DNA of 64,000 nucleotides from JBCDCY01 sp039180875 (GCA_039180875.1 JBCDCY010000003.1:124001-188000); one strand, 5' to 3'. Numbered from the stretch's first letter, positions 42,522 through 51,571 are shown. Made by a program: numbers and translations. Notes: a model not told the origin generated them from the sequence alone.

Positions 42522-42944
42522 TCAGCCCGCTGGCGGGATCGAGTAGGTGACGCTCGCCCGGGCGACGGGCGCCTCCTGCCCTTCGGAGCGCATCAGCACA
42601 TCGCCCACCACCAGCACCCGGCCGAGCTTCAGGATGCTGACGTCGGCGAGGATATCCGCCTCCGCCGCCGGTTTGCGCATGAAGTCGATGCTGCAATTCG
42701 TCGTCACCGCCAGCGCCCGCCGCCCGATCATCGCGAGCGTCGCGACGTAGAAGGCGCAGTCGGCCAGCATGAAGAGCGAAGGGCCGGACACGGTGCCGCC
42801 GGGGCGCAGATCCTCCGGCCCGACCTTGAGGCGCACCTGGGCGGAGAGGGGCGCGAGGGCCTCGATCGTGAACTTCTCGGCGGCGACCGGATAGACCTCC
42901 GCCAGATAGGCCGCGGTCTCCGCCGCATCCATCGCCAGGTCCAT
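42522..42944 (-). CDS. PaaI-type hotdog-fold thioesterase
   Basis: 140 residues; ATG at 42944 follows GGGAGGATGCC. The hotdog pattern is visible as RLKVGPEDLRPGGTVSGPSLFMLADCAFYVATLAMIG, with the catalytic acid in ADCAFYVA, and a C-terminal VTYSIPPAG strand. Such enzymes hydrolyse acyl-CoA thioesters. It is divergent from a crotonase gene, which suggests acyl-CoA metabolism; the substrate is unknown. Confidence 0.82.
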   Translation of the reverse strand: MDLAMDAAETAAYLAEVYPVAAEKFTIEALAPLSAQVRLKVGPEDLRPGGTVSGPSLFMLADCAFYVATLAMIGRRALAVTTNCSIDFMRKPAAEADILADVSILKLGRVLVVGDVLMRSEGQEAPVARASVTYSIPPAG

Positions 42945-43048
42945 GGCATCCTCCCGCCGTCCAACCAACGGCGCACGTTCAGCGCATTGAAGGGGCCTCG
43001 GCAAGGGCCTAGGATCGCGCCGACGGAGGCAATCGGGCGGGCTGGGCC

Positions 43049-43840
43049 ATGGACGACATCCTGATCCGGGAGGATGCGGCGGGGATCGCGAGGCTGACGC
43101 TCAATGCGCCGGCGCGGCTGAATGCCCTGTCGGAGGCGATGATCGCGGCGCTGCAGGAGAGCTTCGACGCCCTGCTCACCGACACCAGCGTGCGCGCCGT
43201 CATCCTCCGCGGCGCCGGCAAGGCGTTCTGCGCGGGCCACGACTTGCGGGAGATGCAGGGCCACCGCCAGCAACCCGACGGCGGGCGGGCCTACTTCACC
43301 GCACTTTTCGCCCAATGCGCCCGGATGATGACCACGATCACCCGCCTGCCCCAGCCGGTGATCGCAGAGGTGCACGGCATCGCCACCGCGGCGGGCTGCC
43401 AGCTGGTCGCGTCCGCCGATATGGCGGTCGCCGCCTCGGATGCCCGGTTCGGGGTGAACGGCGTCAATATCGGGCTTTTCTGCTCGACCCCGATGGTGGC
43501 GCTCAGCCGCAATATCCCGCGCAAGCATGCCTTCGAGATGCTGACGACCGGTGAGTTCCTCGATGCCGAGCGCGCCCGCGCCCTCGGCCTGGTGAACCGG
43601 GTAGTCGCGCCGGGGGATCTGGCGACGGAGACCCGGGCGCTGGCCGAGACCGTGACGGCCAAGCTCTCCAGCGCAGTGCGGGTGGGCAAGGAGGCGTTCT
43701 ATGCCCAAGCCGAGATGAGCCTCGATGCGGCCTATGCCTATACCGGCCGGGTAATGGCCGAGAACATGCTCCACCGCGATACGGAGGAGGGCATCGGCGC
43801 CTTTCTCGAGAAACGCACACCGGATTGGTCAACCCGATGA
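43049..43840 (+). CDS. Enoyl-CoA hydratase family protein (ECHDC3-like)
   Basis: 263 residues of the crotonase fold: ARLTLNAPARLNALSEAMIAAL, oxyanion segments GKAFCAGHDLREMQGHRQ near 56-72 and HGIATAAGCQLVASADMAVAA. The GKAFCAGHDLREM pattern matches the ECHDC3-like group, whose physiological substrate is not well defined. The stop overlaps the next start as ATGA. Confidence 0.83.
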   Translation: MDDILIREDAAGIARLTLNAPARLNALSEAMIAALQESFDALLTDTSVRAVILRGAGKAFCAGHDLREMQGHRQQPDGGRAYFTALFAQCARMMTTITRLPQPVIAEVHGIATAAGCQLVASADMAVAASDARFGVNGVNIGLFCSTPMVALSRNIPRKHAFEMLTTGEFLDAERARALGLVNRVVAPGDLATETRALAETVTAKLSSAVRVGKEAFYAQAEMSLDAAYAYTGRVMAENMLHRDTEEGIGAFLEKRTPDWSTR

Positions 43841-44532
43841 AACTTCTCCCGCTCCTCGCTCTCCTCGCCCTGGCGGCCCCAGCCCACGCGGCACCGCTCG
43901 AGTCCTCCGTCAGCCTCAGCCCGGAGGTGGAGGCCGATCCGGCGCTCGCCAGTTTCCTCAGGGAGGAGGCAGAGGCGATCGTTGCCGACTACACCGCCCG
44001 CGCGGCCGAATCCGCCGGCGCGGCCTGGCAGCTGGAGATCCGCGACCGCGCCACCTATGCCGGCCCGCGCTTCATCTCCGTACTGCGCCAGATCACTGAG
44101 GAGACGGGCGGCGCCGGTCCGCTCAACCTGGTGGAGGGATTGACCTGGGACCGCACGACCCAGGACTTCGTGCGCCTCGACGCGTTCCTGGCCAGCGGCG
44201 GTCAGGGGCGGAGCGCGCTCGGCGCCATTGCGCGCAACCTGCGCATCGCCCTGGTCTCAGAGGTGCATGACGGCGCGCCGGGGGAGACCTGGACCGGGCC
44301 CGTCGTGCGCGCCACGGTGCCGGATGTGATCGTGTTGCAGAACTTCACCCTGGCGCCCTCTACCGGGCCATTGGGTGTCGGCGGCGTGACCTTCCACTTC
44401 TCGGCGCTCGAGGTCGCCCCGAACAGCGCCGGGCCGATCTCCATCACCATTCCCCAGATGGTCTTCCGCGACGGCGTCGATCCCGCGCTCGGGACGCTCT
44501 TCACCGGCGATCCGCAGCGCCTGAACCCGTAG
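43837..44532 (+). CDS. Secreted DUF3298/RsiV-like domain protein
   Basis: 231 residues; ATG at 43837 overlaps the crotonase stop. A signal peptide (about 1-18, APAHA) precedes a domain with GGAGPLNLVEGLTWDRTTQDFVRLDAFLA and FTLAPSTGPLGVGGVTFHFSALEVAPNSAGPISITIP. These are hallmarks of DUF3298, the periplasmic domain seen in the anti-sigma factor RsiV and lysozyme-binding relatives. No membrane anchor or anti-sigma region is present, so a lysozyme-binding or envelope role is only possible. Confidence 0.65.
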   Translation: MKLLPLLALLALAAPAHAAPLESSVSLSPEVEADPALASFLREEAEAIVADYTARAAESAGAAWQLEIRDRATYAGPRFISVLRQITEETGGAGPLNLVEGLTWDRTTQDFVRLDAFLASGGQGRSALGAIARNLRIALVSEVHDGAPGETWTGPVVRATVPDVIVLQNFTLAPSTGPLGVGGVTFHFSALEVAPNSAGPISITIPQMVFRDGVDPALGTLFTGDPQRLNP

Positions 44533-44556
44533 AGCCCAGGCCGCCGCCCTAGGCGG

Positions 44557-45201
44557 TCAGTTCACCATGCGGACGGAGACCATGCGGTCGGGATCGTCCA
44601 CCGCACCGTTCGAGGCGCGGTCGCCCTTCTTGATGCTGTCGACGTGCTCCATGCCCTGCACCACGCGGCCGAACACAGTGTATTCGCCGTTCAGGAACGA
44701 ACCCTCGTCGAACATGATGAAGAACTGGGAGTTGCCGGAATTGGGGTCCTGTGACCGCGCCATGCCGACCGTGCCCCGCTCGAACGGCGTCGTGGAGAAC
44801 TCCGCCGGCAGATCCGGCATGTCGGAGCCGCCGGTGCCGGCCCGGCGCAGATTGAAGCCCGCATCGGTCGCGTCGCCGTACTGCACGTCGCCGGTCTGCG
44901 CCATGAAGCCGTCGATCACCCGGTGGAAGACCACGCCGTCATAAGCACCCTGGGATACCAGCGTCTTGATCCGCTCGACATGCTGCGGCGCGATCGAGGG
45001 CAGCAATTCGATATGCACCTCACCGCTTTCGAGCGTGATGATCATGGTCTCGGTGTCGGCGCCTGTGCTCACGGTGCTCTCCAGTGCCAGGATTTCGGGC
45101 GATGGCTCGGACGTTTCGCGGCCACTGAACTGGTAGACCGCGGCGCCTGCCGCAAGCACCAGGACGGCTGCGAAGGCCGCGATGCTCCGGTTGGAACGCA
45201 T
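44557..45201 (-). CDS. Periplasmic cyclophilin-type peptidyl-prolyl isomerase
   Basis: 214 residues with an N-terminal membrane anchor or signal (about 7-25) and a cyclophilin domain: YDGVVFHRVIDGFMAQTGD, GTVGMARSQDPNSGNSQFFIMF and LNGEYTVFGRVVQGMEHVDSI. The catalytic Arg is in FHRVI. It would help fold exported proteins. It follows coaD on the same strand by 30 bp. Confidence 0.92.
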   Translation of the reverse strand: MRSNRSIAAFAAVLVLAAGAAVYQFSGRETSEPSPEILALESTVSTGADTETMIITLESGEVHIELLPSIAPQHVERIKTLVSQGAYDGVVFHRVIDGFMAQTGDVQYGDATDAGFNLRRAGTGGSDMPDLPAEFSTTPFERGTVGMARSQDPNSGNSQFFIMFDEGSFLNGEYTVFGRVVQGMEHVDSIKKGDRASNGAVDDPDRMVSVRMVN

Positions 45202-45231
45202 GGAAACTCTCCTTCGTCTCAGGCGCAGGGG

Positions 45232-45732
45232 TCAGCCAACCGCGGCCAACCGCTCCGCCAACGCATCCGCCACACGGGGCGGTACAAATCTACTCACATC
45301 GCCGCCGAGGCGGGCGATTTCCTTTACAAGGCGGGAGGCGATCGCTTGATGATCGGCTTCAGCCATCAGAAAGACGGTTTCGACCCGATCGTTCATTGCG
45401 CGATTCATCCCCACCATCTGAAATTCGTACTCGAAGTCCGAGACGGCGCGAAGCCCCCGGATGATCACGCCCGCCCCGACATCCTCGGCGCAGTGGATCA
45501 GCAAGTTCTCGAACGGATGGGCGACGATCTCCACGTTCTGGGCGCGCGCAATGCCGGCGCTTTCGGTCTCTACCATCGCCACCCGCTCCTCCAGCGTGAA
45601 AAGGGGGCCCTTGTCGCGATTGATCGCGATGCCGATCACCAGTTTGTCGACCAGCGCGCAGGCCCGGCGGATGATGTCGGTATGGCCCACGGTGATTGGG
45701 TCGAATGTACCTGGGTAGAGCCCGACGCGCAT
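45232..45732 (-). CDS. coaD: Pantetheine-phosphate adenylyltransferase
   Basis: 166 residues beginning MRVGLYPGTFDPITVGHTDII, with the nucleotidyltransferase HxGH-type motif TVGH at 15-18. NVEIVAHPFENLLI, IIRGLRAVSDFEYEFQM and the C-terminal SSR/S-type loop region (here IASRLVKEIARLGGDVS) follow. It performs the penultimate step of coenzyme A synthesis. The call is secure. Confidence 0.96.
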   Translation of the reverse strand: MRVGLYPGTFDPITVGHTDIIRRACALVDKLVIGIAINRDKGPLFTLEERVAMVETESAGIARAQNVEIVAHPFENLLIHCAEDVGAGVIIRGLRAVSDFEYEFQMVGMNRAMNDRVETVFLMAEADHQAIASRLVKEIARLGGDVSRFVPPRVADALAERLAAVG

Positions 45733-45867
45733 CGCACCTTCCCTGCCTTTTGCTCGATAGCTCCCGGTCGCGTCGGGATGGGCGCACGCAACGGGATTGT
45801 GCGCCCGGGGTCAAGCGCGAAGCGGTGCGCCAGGCCCCGCATGGCTGGGTTTTGCCGGTTCGCCGGC

Positions 45868-46299
45868 TCAGTACCCTTTGATCAGGTCGGTAAGGGAGGC
45901 GTTTTCCTGCTCCATCTCGGTCATCCGCGCCTTCACCACGTCACCGATGGAGATCACGCCGATCATTGCCTCCCCCTCCATCACCGGCATGTGGCGGAAG
46001 CGGCCTGCGGTCATGCGCTCCAGCACCGAGACGGCGCTGTCGCGGACTTCGCAGGCCACGACCTTGGTGGTCATCAGGCTCGAGACCGGCTCGCGCAGAC
46101 AGGCCGTGCCCCGGCGGCCGAGCTCCCGCACGATGTCGCGCTCCGACAGGATACCCTCCACCCGCACGCCGTCCTCCGAGACCACGACGGCGCCGATCCG
46201 CCGGGCCGACAGCAATTCCACCGCCTCCATGACCGCGGACGACGGTGCGATGACCACGGTGCCGGGGGGCTTTGACCCCAATATATGCTGCACGTTCAT
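45868..46299 (-). CDS. CBS-domain pair protein
   Basis: 143 residues made of two CBS motifs: VVIAPSSAVMEAVELLSARRIGAVVVSEDGVRVEGILSERDIVREL (about 15-60) and VACEVRDSAVSVLERMTAGRFRHMPVMEGEAMIGVISIGDVV (about 80-122). A short helical tail follows. Stand-alone CBS pairs bind adenine nucleotides and regulate partner proteins; the partner is unknown. Confidence 0.88.
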   Translation of the reverse strand: MNVQHILGSKPPGTVVIAPSSAVMEAVELLSARRIGAVVVSEDGVRVEGILSERDIVRELGRRGTACLREPVSSLMTTKVVACEVRDSAVSVLERMTAGRFRHMPVMEGEAMIGVISIGDVVKARMTEMEQENASLTDLIKGY

Positions 46300-46395
46300 G
46301 CCAGCATCTCCCCTGCCGTCTAGGTGGGCGCGCTAGCATGAAGCAGCGGAATGCAGCCGGTCAACCGGAGAGCGAGTGAAAGGGCCGCTCCGGCG

Positions 46396-47175
46396 CTATT
46401 CCGCCGGGGTCTGCTTGGCCACGCTGCCGCCCTTCTCGATCTCCTCGAAATGCTCGACCCTCTGGTCGTAGTCCGGGTGGACCGTGCCGCAGATCCGATC
46501 CCAAAACGAGAAGTAGTTGGCGTAGTTGTAGACGAAGGCCGAGTGGTGCTGGTCGTGGTAGACCGTGCAGATGAACGGGAACGGGGAGCGTGCGGCAGGC
46601 CCCGCGAAATGCTCATGCCCGCAATGGCCGATCATCGCCGTCACCTGATCGAACAGCCGATGCAGGAGCAGCACCACCGGCGGGATCGGCAGCAATAGCG
46701 GCACCAACGCGTAGTAGCTGTGGGCAAAGATCGTATCGACGGAGGAGCCCGCGTCGTTCGACCAGACCGTCGGCGTGATGTTCAGGTGGTGTGGCTTGTG
46801 GAAGCGATAGAACGCCTTGGTGTGCAGGATCCGGTGGCCCCAGTAGAACCAGGCATCGTGCAGCACGACGGAGAGGCCGAAGAACAGCGGCACCGACCAC
46901 CACGACAGCTCCACCGGCGCAAACAGGGTCCAGCCCCGATATTGTAGGTAGAGCCCGATGGTGAGGCAAACCGAGGTGACCGCCAATTGGCCGAGGGAGG
47001 AGCGGATGTCGGCCGCGATCTTGTGGTCGGCCACCCGGGTCTGGATCCGCCGCTCCGGATGGCGCCGATTGAGCCAGGTAATGGCCGCGCCGAGGCTGAA
47101 CAGCACCGCCACGCTCGCCGCATAGAGCGCGAGGAAAAGCCCGACGATCTCAAGCGCCATCAGCCCAAGCTGCAT
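46396..47175 (-). CDS. Sterol desaturase / fatty acid hydroxylase family membrane protein
   Basis: 259 residues with four or five membrane helices and the histidine clusters of di-iron membrane hydroxylases: HDAWFYWGHRILH, FHKPHH, and HCGHEH followed by YHDQHH near the end. These bind two irons and hydroxylate or desaturate lipids. The substrate (fatty acyl, carotenoid or hopanoid) is not evident. Confidence 0.85.
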   Translation of the reverse strand: MQLGLMALEIVGLFLALYAASVAVLFSLGAAITWLNRRHPERRIQTRVADHKIAADIRSSLGQLAVTSVCLTIGLYLQYRGWTLFAPVELSWWSVPLFFGLSVVLHDAWFYWGHRILHTKAFYRFHKPHHLNITPTVWSNDAGSSVDTIFAHSYYALVPLLLPIPPVVLLLHRLFDQVTAMIGHCGHEHFAGPAARSPFPFICTVYHDQHHSAFVYNYANYFSFWDRICGTVHPDYDQRVEHFEEIEKGGSVAKQTPAE

Positions 47176-47271
47176 CCGTCTCTCCGTTTCTTCCGGGCAA
47201 CATATTGCAACTGCGAACGGTGGTCCATGCGGCCAAGCGGCCCCGGCAGCTTCCCGCCGCCCGCCGAGCCC

Positions 47272-47712
47272 TCAGCCCCGGCGCTTGTTCAGGTGGTAGG
47301 TGAGCGCGCTGGCGATCAGCAGGCGCAGCTTCTCCTGCGGCAGGGGCGCGGCCGCGTGGAAGCGCACGGCCCGATTGCCCTCGAAGTGGAAATCATCGGG
47401 GAAGAGCGCCCGGAAGTCTGAGATGATGGTGGTCTGGCAATGGGCGTAGAGCGCAAAGCCGCCCTGCTTCGCCGGGCCGAGGCGGAGGGTCGATCCCGAC
47501 TTGCTCTCGGCCGTCAGATAGGCCGGCTCTCCCCATTTCAGGGTCTCCTGCAGCCGGCCGACCCCCGGCGTCGTGGCCGCCGTCTCGAAGATCAGCCGGC
47601 GGAGCGAGAGGAGGCCCGGGCGCACCTCCTCCGAAAACGCCGCGAAAGCAGCCGCGACCTCGGCGTCCGCGAACGCCGGGCTCACCTCTTCTTGCCAAGT
47701 GTCGAGCGCCAT
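47272..47712 (-). CDS. DUF1801-family protein
   Basis: 146 residues; ATG at 47712 (MALDTWQEEVSPAFADAE). LRRLIFETAATTPGVGRLQETLKWGEPAYLT and RLGPAKQGGFALYAHCQTTIISDFRALFPDDFHFEGNRAVRF match the DUF1801 (YdhG-like) pattern. The function of the family is unknown. It stands alone between two minus-strand genes. Confidence 0.75.
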   Translation of the reverse strand: MALDTWQEEVSPAFADAEVAAAFAAFSEEVRPGLLSLRRLIFETAATTPGVGRLQETLKWGEPAYLTAESKSGSTLRLGPAKQGGFALYAHCQTTIISDFRALFPDDFHFEGNRAVRFHAAAPLPQEKLRLLIASALTYHLNKRRG

Positions 47713-47762
47713 GGCCGCGCCTCCCACCGCTGATCTCAGCAACCTAGCACGCCGGCACCCGC

Positions 47763-48485
47763 CTAGCACCAGCGCTGGATGAACTCGGCGAACTCCAGGC
47801 TGTAGCGCTCGATATCCTCGGCCGCCATCTCCTGGCGATGGCGATGCGGGACGCCCTTGTTGAACTGGGTGAACCGCGCCTTGGCCTGCGCCGTGCAGGC
47901 CGCCAGATCGACGTCGACGCCAAGCTGCCCGGCGATCTCTCCGGCTGCCGCTTCGGTATCGAACGCCAACCGCTCATAGTCGAGGGTGAGGATCTCGGCA
48001 TGCGCCGCCCATTCCTCGAACCGCCCGATATGACCGCGCACGTGGATCATCGCATCCTCGAGCGTCGCCTTGGTCACGCCCTTCCGCTCCCCCCAGGCCC
48101 CGCCCGACGCCGCCGCATCCAGCATCGAGAGCGCGATGTCGCGCGGGTCCCGGGCCACCGCCTGGCCGATCATCTGCCCCCGCCGGAGCGCCTTCAGCGA
48201 GCAGGACCGCACCCCGCCATGGGTCTTGATGGCGACCAGGCTGAGCTGGCGCCGCTCGATCTCCCGCAAGGCCGGGTTCAGAAGCTGCGGCGTCATCGCC
48301 TGCATGAAGTTGATCTTCTTCTCCGCCGGCACCCCGGCCCGCAGCTTGGGCTGGAGATGGCCCGCCGCCTCCAGGATCGCCCGGGTGAGCTGGAAGGCGA
48401 GCGTGCTTCCGCCCTTGGCCATCCCAAAGCACGCATATACAAGGGGCCTCTCAGCCTCAGGATGCGGGAGAGGGTTGGACGCCAT
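47763..48485 (-). CDS. Sulfotransferase-like protein
   Basis: 240 residues. A phosphate-binding segment, GMAKGGSTLAFQLTRAIL near 22-38, and a second PAPS-type site, ARDPRDIALSMLDAAA near 111-126, support a sulfotransferase fold. LTLDYERLAFDTEAA is also usual in the family. ATG at 48485 lies inside the palindrome CCATGG shared with the ilvN start on the other strand; a TTG at 48521 is the alternative. Acceptor unknown. Confidence 0.65.
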   Translation of the reverse strand: MASNPLPHPEAERPLVYACFGMAKGGSTLAFQLTRAILEAAGHLQPKLRAGVPAEKKINFMQAMTPQLLNPALREIERRQLSLVAIKTHGGVRSCSLKALRRGQMIGQAVARDPRDIALSMLDAAASGGAWGERKGVTKATLEDAMIHVRGHIGRFEEWAAHAEILTLDYERLAFDTEAAAGEIAGQLGVDVDLAACTAQAKARFTQFNKGVPHRHRQEMAAEDIERYSLEFAEFIQRWC

Positions 48486-49047
48486 GGCGGCTCTATCGCT
48501 GAAAAAAGGCGCCTCGCGCAAGAGCGCCTACGACCTGAAGAACCCCCTTGCCGATCAGGAGGAGACGCACACCCTCGCGGTGCTCGTCGACAACGAGGCG
48601 GGGGTGCTGGCGCGGGTCATCGGCCTGTTCTCCGGGCGGGGCTACAACATCGACAGCCTCACGGTGGCCGAGGTCGATCATACCGGCCACCGCTCCCGCA
48701 TCACCGTGGTCACCACCGGGACGCCCGCGGTGATCGAGCAGATCAAGGCCCAGCTCGGCCGCATGGTGCCGGTGCACGAAGTGCACGACCTGACGGTCGA
48801 GGGCCCGGCGGTGGAGCGCGAGCTCGCCCTCTTCAAGGTCACCGGCACCGGCGACAAGCGGGTCGAGGCCATGCGCCTCTCCGAGGTCTTTCGCGCCCGC
48901 GTGGTCGACACGACGCTGCAGAGCTTCATCTTCGAGATCACCGGCGCCCCCGAAAAGATCGACGCCTTCGCCGATCTGATGCGCCCCCTCGGTCTAGTGG
49001 AGATGGCCCGAACGGGGGTCGCCGCGATCCGACGCGGCGTGGAGTGA
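48484..49047 (+). CDS. ilvN: Acetolactate synthase small (regulatory) subunit
   Basis: 187 residues. The N-terminal ACT domain reads HTLAVLVDNEAGVLARVIGLFSGRGYNIDSLTVAEVDHTGHRSRITVVTTG, and the second domain reads ELALFKVTGTGDKRVEAMRLSEVFRARVVD and KIDAFADLMRPLGLVEMARTGVAA. It binds valine and controls the catalytic subunit IlvB, which is not in the window. The stop overlaps the acetyltransferase start (GTGA), and ilvC follows a repeat element. Confidence 0.95.
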   Translation: MAALSLKKGASRKSAYDLKNPLADQEETHTLAVLVDNEAGVLARVIGLFSGRGYNIDSLTVAEVDHTGHRSRITVVTTGTPAVIEQIKAQLGRMVPVHEVHDLTVEGPAVERELALFKVTGTGDKRVEAMRLSEVFRARVVDTTLQSFIFEITGAPEKIDAFADLMRPLGLVEMARTGVAAIRRGVE

Positions 49048-49532
49048 CCGTCGGCGTTCGCCCCGCAACGCTGGACGATGCGGGCGCTATCGTCGCCCTC
49101 CTCAACCCGATCATCGCGCGGGGCGAAAACTCGGCCATCACCGAGGCAATCGCCGAGGCCGAGCAGCGCGCGTTCCTTCGGGGCATGAGCCCGCGCCACA
49201 TCTACCACCTGGCCGAGGACGCAGACGGCACCCTTCTCGGCCTCCAATGGCTCGACCCCCTAAGCGGCGCCTCGGCCCATGTCGGCGATATCGCGACCTT
49301 CGCGGCCATCGACGCGCCCGGCCGGGGCGTGGGTCGCGCGCTCATGCAAGCCACCCTCACCCGGGCCCGGTCGCTCGACTACGCCAAGATCATCGCGCGC
49401 ATCCGGGCCGACAACGTCTCCGGCCTCGGCTTCTACCGCGTCATGGGCTTTGAGGAGGTCGGCCGGTTCCGCAAGCACTACGCCATCGCCGGCCGCCTGA
49501 TCGACCAGGTCCTGACCGAACGCCATCTCTAA
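49044..49532 (+). CDS. GNAT-family N-acetyltransferase
   Basis: 162 residues; GTG at 49044 overlaps the ilvN stop. The acetyl-CoA binding motif is the segment APGRGVGRALMQATLTRA near 91-108, and the C-terminal RADNVSGLGFYRVMGFEEVGRFRKHY is typical. TLDDAGAIVALLNPIIARGENSAIT resembles phosphinothricin-type acetyltransferases, but the acceptor is unknown. Confidence 0.85.
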   Translation: MTVGVRPATLDDAGAIVALLNPIIARGENSAITEAIAEAEQRAFLRGMSPRHIYHLAEDADGTLLGLQWLDPLSGASAHVGDIATFAAIDAPGRGVGRALMQATLTRARSLDYAKIIARIRADNVSGLGFYRVMGFEEVGRFRKHYAIAGRLIDQVLTERHL

Positions 49533-49538
49533 TCCCGC

Positions 49539-49658
49539 GGCGCGTTCGGCGCGCCGTCAAGGCTGCGCAGCACGGGGCGCACGCCCCGCTTGGCCTTGAC
49601 GGCGTGGCGAACGCGCCAAACGCTCGGCTGAGACCGGCCCCTGGCCGGTCTTCTCAGC
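49539..49658. repeat. Bipartite palindromic element, family 2, copy E
   Basis: The first hairpin has 25-base arms (49539-49563 and 49593-49617) matching at 23 positions, with CCGTCAAGGC / GCCTTGACGG at the core and a nested GGGGCG / CGCCCC. The second (49627-49658) pairs GCTGAG and CCGGCC with GGCCGG and CTCAGC. It shares design and the strings GCTTGGCCTTGAC and CTTCTCAG with 35836-35956. It occupies the gap between the acetyltransferase gene and ilvC. Confidence 0.85.
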
Positions 49659-49812
49659 GGCCCAAACGGGCCCCGGCCCGCCCCCGGGCGGGTTGGGGAG
49701 AACCCCCTCGGCGCGGCACGCGCCACCGCATCCTCAGCCCCGCCCGTTGCCAAGTGCCGATGATTGGTCTACCGCCGCTCACGCAACGAGAACCAGGGAC
49801 CGGGGGCGAGGA

Positions 49813-50835
49813 ATGCGCGTCTATTACGATCGCGACTGCGACATCAATCTGATCAAGGACCTGAGGGTCGCGATCGTGGGCTATGGCAGCCAGGGCCACG
49901 CCCATGCGCTGAACCTCCGGGATTCAGGCGCCAAGAACCTCGCCACGGCTCTCCGCCCCGGCTCCAGCTCGGCCAAGAAGGCGGAGGCCGAGGGGCTTGC
50001 GGTCATGGCCATCGACGAGGCCGCCGCCTGGGCCGACGTCATCATGATGTGCATGCCCGACGAGCTGCAGGGCGACACCTACCGGCGCCACATCCACGAC
50101 AACCTGCGCGACGGCGCTGCCATCGCCTTCGCCCACGGCCTGAACGTGCATTTTGGCCTGATCGAACCGAAGGAGAGCGTCGACGTCATCATGATGGCGC
50201 CCAAGGGCCCGGGCCACACCGTGCGCGGCGAGTTCGCCAAAGGCGGCGGCGTCCCCTGCCTCGTCGCCGTGCACCAGAACGCCTCCGGCCGGGCGCTGGA
50301 GATCGGCCTCTCCTACTGCTCGGCCATCGGCGGCGGACGCTCCGGCATCATCGAGACCGACTTCCGCCAGGAATGCGAAACGGACCTGTTCGGTGAGCAG
50401 GCGGTGCTCTGCGGCGGCCTGGTCGAGCTCATCCGCATGGGCTTCGAGACGCTGGTCGAGGCGGGCTATGAGCCCGAGATGGCCTATTTCGAGTGCCTGC
50501 ACGAGGTGAAGCTGATCGTGGATCTGATCTACGAGGGCGGCATCGCCAACATGAACTACTCGATCTCCAACACCGCGGAGTACGGCGAGTACGTCTCCGG
50601 CCCCCGCATCCTGCCCTACGCCGAGACCAAGGCGCGGATGAAGGCGGTGCTGGCCGACATCCAATCCGGCCGCTTCGTCAGCGACTTCATGGCCGAGAAC
50701 GCGGTCGGCCAGCCTTACTTCAAGGCCACCCGCCGCATGAACGACGCCCACGAGATCGAGGAGGTCGGCGCCAAGCTTCGCGCCATGATGCCCTGGATCG
50801 GCGCCGGCAAGCTGGTGGACAAGGACCGGAACTGA
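49813..50835 (+). CDS. ilvC: Ketol-acid reductoisomerase, class I
   Basis: 340 residues; ATG at 49813 follows GGGGCGAGGA. NADPH-binding VAIVGYGSQGHAHALNLRDSG is at 18-40. IMMAPKGPGHTVRGEF and the knotted C-terminal domain with the metal-binding acidic residues (ETDFRQECETDLFGEQ, YFECLHEVKLIVDLIYEGG) follow. The enzyme performs the second step of valine and isoleucine synthesis, downstream of the IlvBN enzyme. Confidence 0.97.
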   Translation: MRVYYDRDCDINLIKDLRVAIVGYGSQGHAHALNLRDSGAKNLATALRPGSSSAKKAEAEGLAVMAIDEAAAWADVIMMCMPDELQGDTYRRHIHDNLRDGAAIAFAHGLNVHFGLIEPKESVDVIMMAPKGPGHTVRGEFAKGGGVPCLVAVHQNASGRALEIGLSYCSAIGGGRSGIIETDFRQECETDLFGEQAVLCGGLVELIRMGFETLVEAGYEPEMAYFECLHEVKLIVDLIYEGGIANMNYSISNTAEYGEYVSGPRILPYAETKARMKAVLADIQSGRFVSDFMAENAVGQPYFKATRRMNDAHEIEEVGAKLRAMMPWIGAGKLVDKDRN

Positions 50836-50892
50836 CGACCTTGACGTGGCGCGCCCAGCCCCGATGCTGAGCGGTGGTTGGGCGGAGATCCC

Positions 50893-51489
50893 ATGCGCCA
50901 CGCGACACTGATAGCCCTGCTCCTCGCCACCCCGGCGGCCCAGGCCGCTGTCATTGGCGGCGAGGTGACCGGCGGCAGCGCCCTGACCGTCGGCGGGACC
51001 TTCACCCTCCTCGATCCGCAAGAGCGCTTCGCCGTCGGCTTCGACACGTTCCAGACGCCCCATCTCTATGCCTTCGACGAGGATCAGAACATCGAGATCG
51101 ACGCGCCCATCGCCGTCGATATCGGCATCTCGCCCCAGAAAGGCGACGTGGTGGCGAGCCACTACGTGTTCTTCGACCCGGCCTGGGGCACCGGCCAGAC
51201 CGGCTATGTCGAGTTCGACGCACCGATCTTCGGCATCGCCACCTCGACCGGTAACCTGGCAGCGAGCGACTATCTGGCGAACACCGAGGTCGAGTATCTG
51301 AACGCCACCCTCCGCGGCCTGGAGTTCGAGGACAGCGTCTGGATCGACCCGGAGGACCCGTTCCGCCTGCGCGTCGCCTGGGTGGCGAGCACCCCCGGCG
51401 ACTATGTCCGGGTCTTCACCCGCCGCTCCCCCGTTGCCCGCGCGCCGGGGAAGGCAGTCAAGCAGAGCCGCCCACCCACAGGGCGCTGA
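50893..51489 (+). CDS. Secreted protein of unknown function
   Basis: 198 residues; ATG at 50893 (MRHATLIALLLATPAAQAAV) gives a Sec signal peptide cleaved near residue 18. The mature part is beta-rich (VGGTFTLLDPQERFAVGFDTFQTPHLYAF, VVASHYVFFDPAWGTGQTGYVEFDAPIFGI), without cysteines or a membrane anchor, and ends in a basic tail. I do not recognise the family. It resembles extracellular or exosortase-type secreted proteins, but no C-terminal sorting motif is present. Confidence 0.7.
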   Translation: MRHATLIALLLATPAAQAAVIGGEVTGGSALTVGGTFTLLDPQERFAVGFDTFQTPHLYAFDEDQNIEIDAPIAVDIGISPQKGDVVASHYVFFDPAWGTGQTGYVEFDAPIFGIATSTGNLAASDYLANTEVEYLNATLRGLEFEDSVWIDPEDPFRLRVAWVASTPGDYVRVFTRRSPVARAPGKAVKQSRPPTGR

Positions 51490-51508
51490 TCCGCCGGCGC
51501 CGCCCTAT

Positions 51509-51571
51509 GGATATTTGAACCAGCAAGAAAGCCAGCGCCTTCGCATTGACCTGAGTTTCCCCGCCGGAGGC
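51509..51571. repeat. Dispersed palindromic repeat, family 1, copy C
   Basis: GGATATTTGAACCAGCAAG at the left and GCCGGAGGC at the right match copies A and B. The right arm has decayed (CTGAGTTTCC instead of CTCAAATATCC). It again lies between convergent gene ends. Confidence 0.8.

Noticed and set aside
44534..44560. CCGCC / GGCGG as a bidirectional terminator between convergent genes
   Set aside because: The stem is only five pairs and no T-run follows on either strand.
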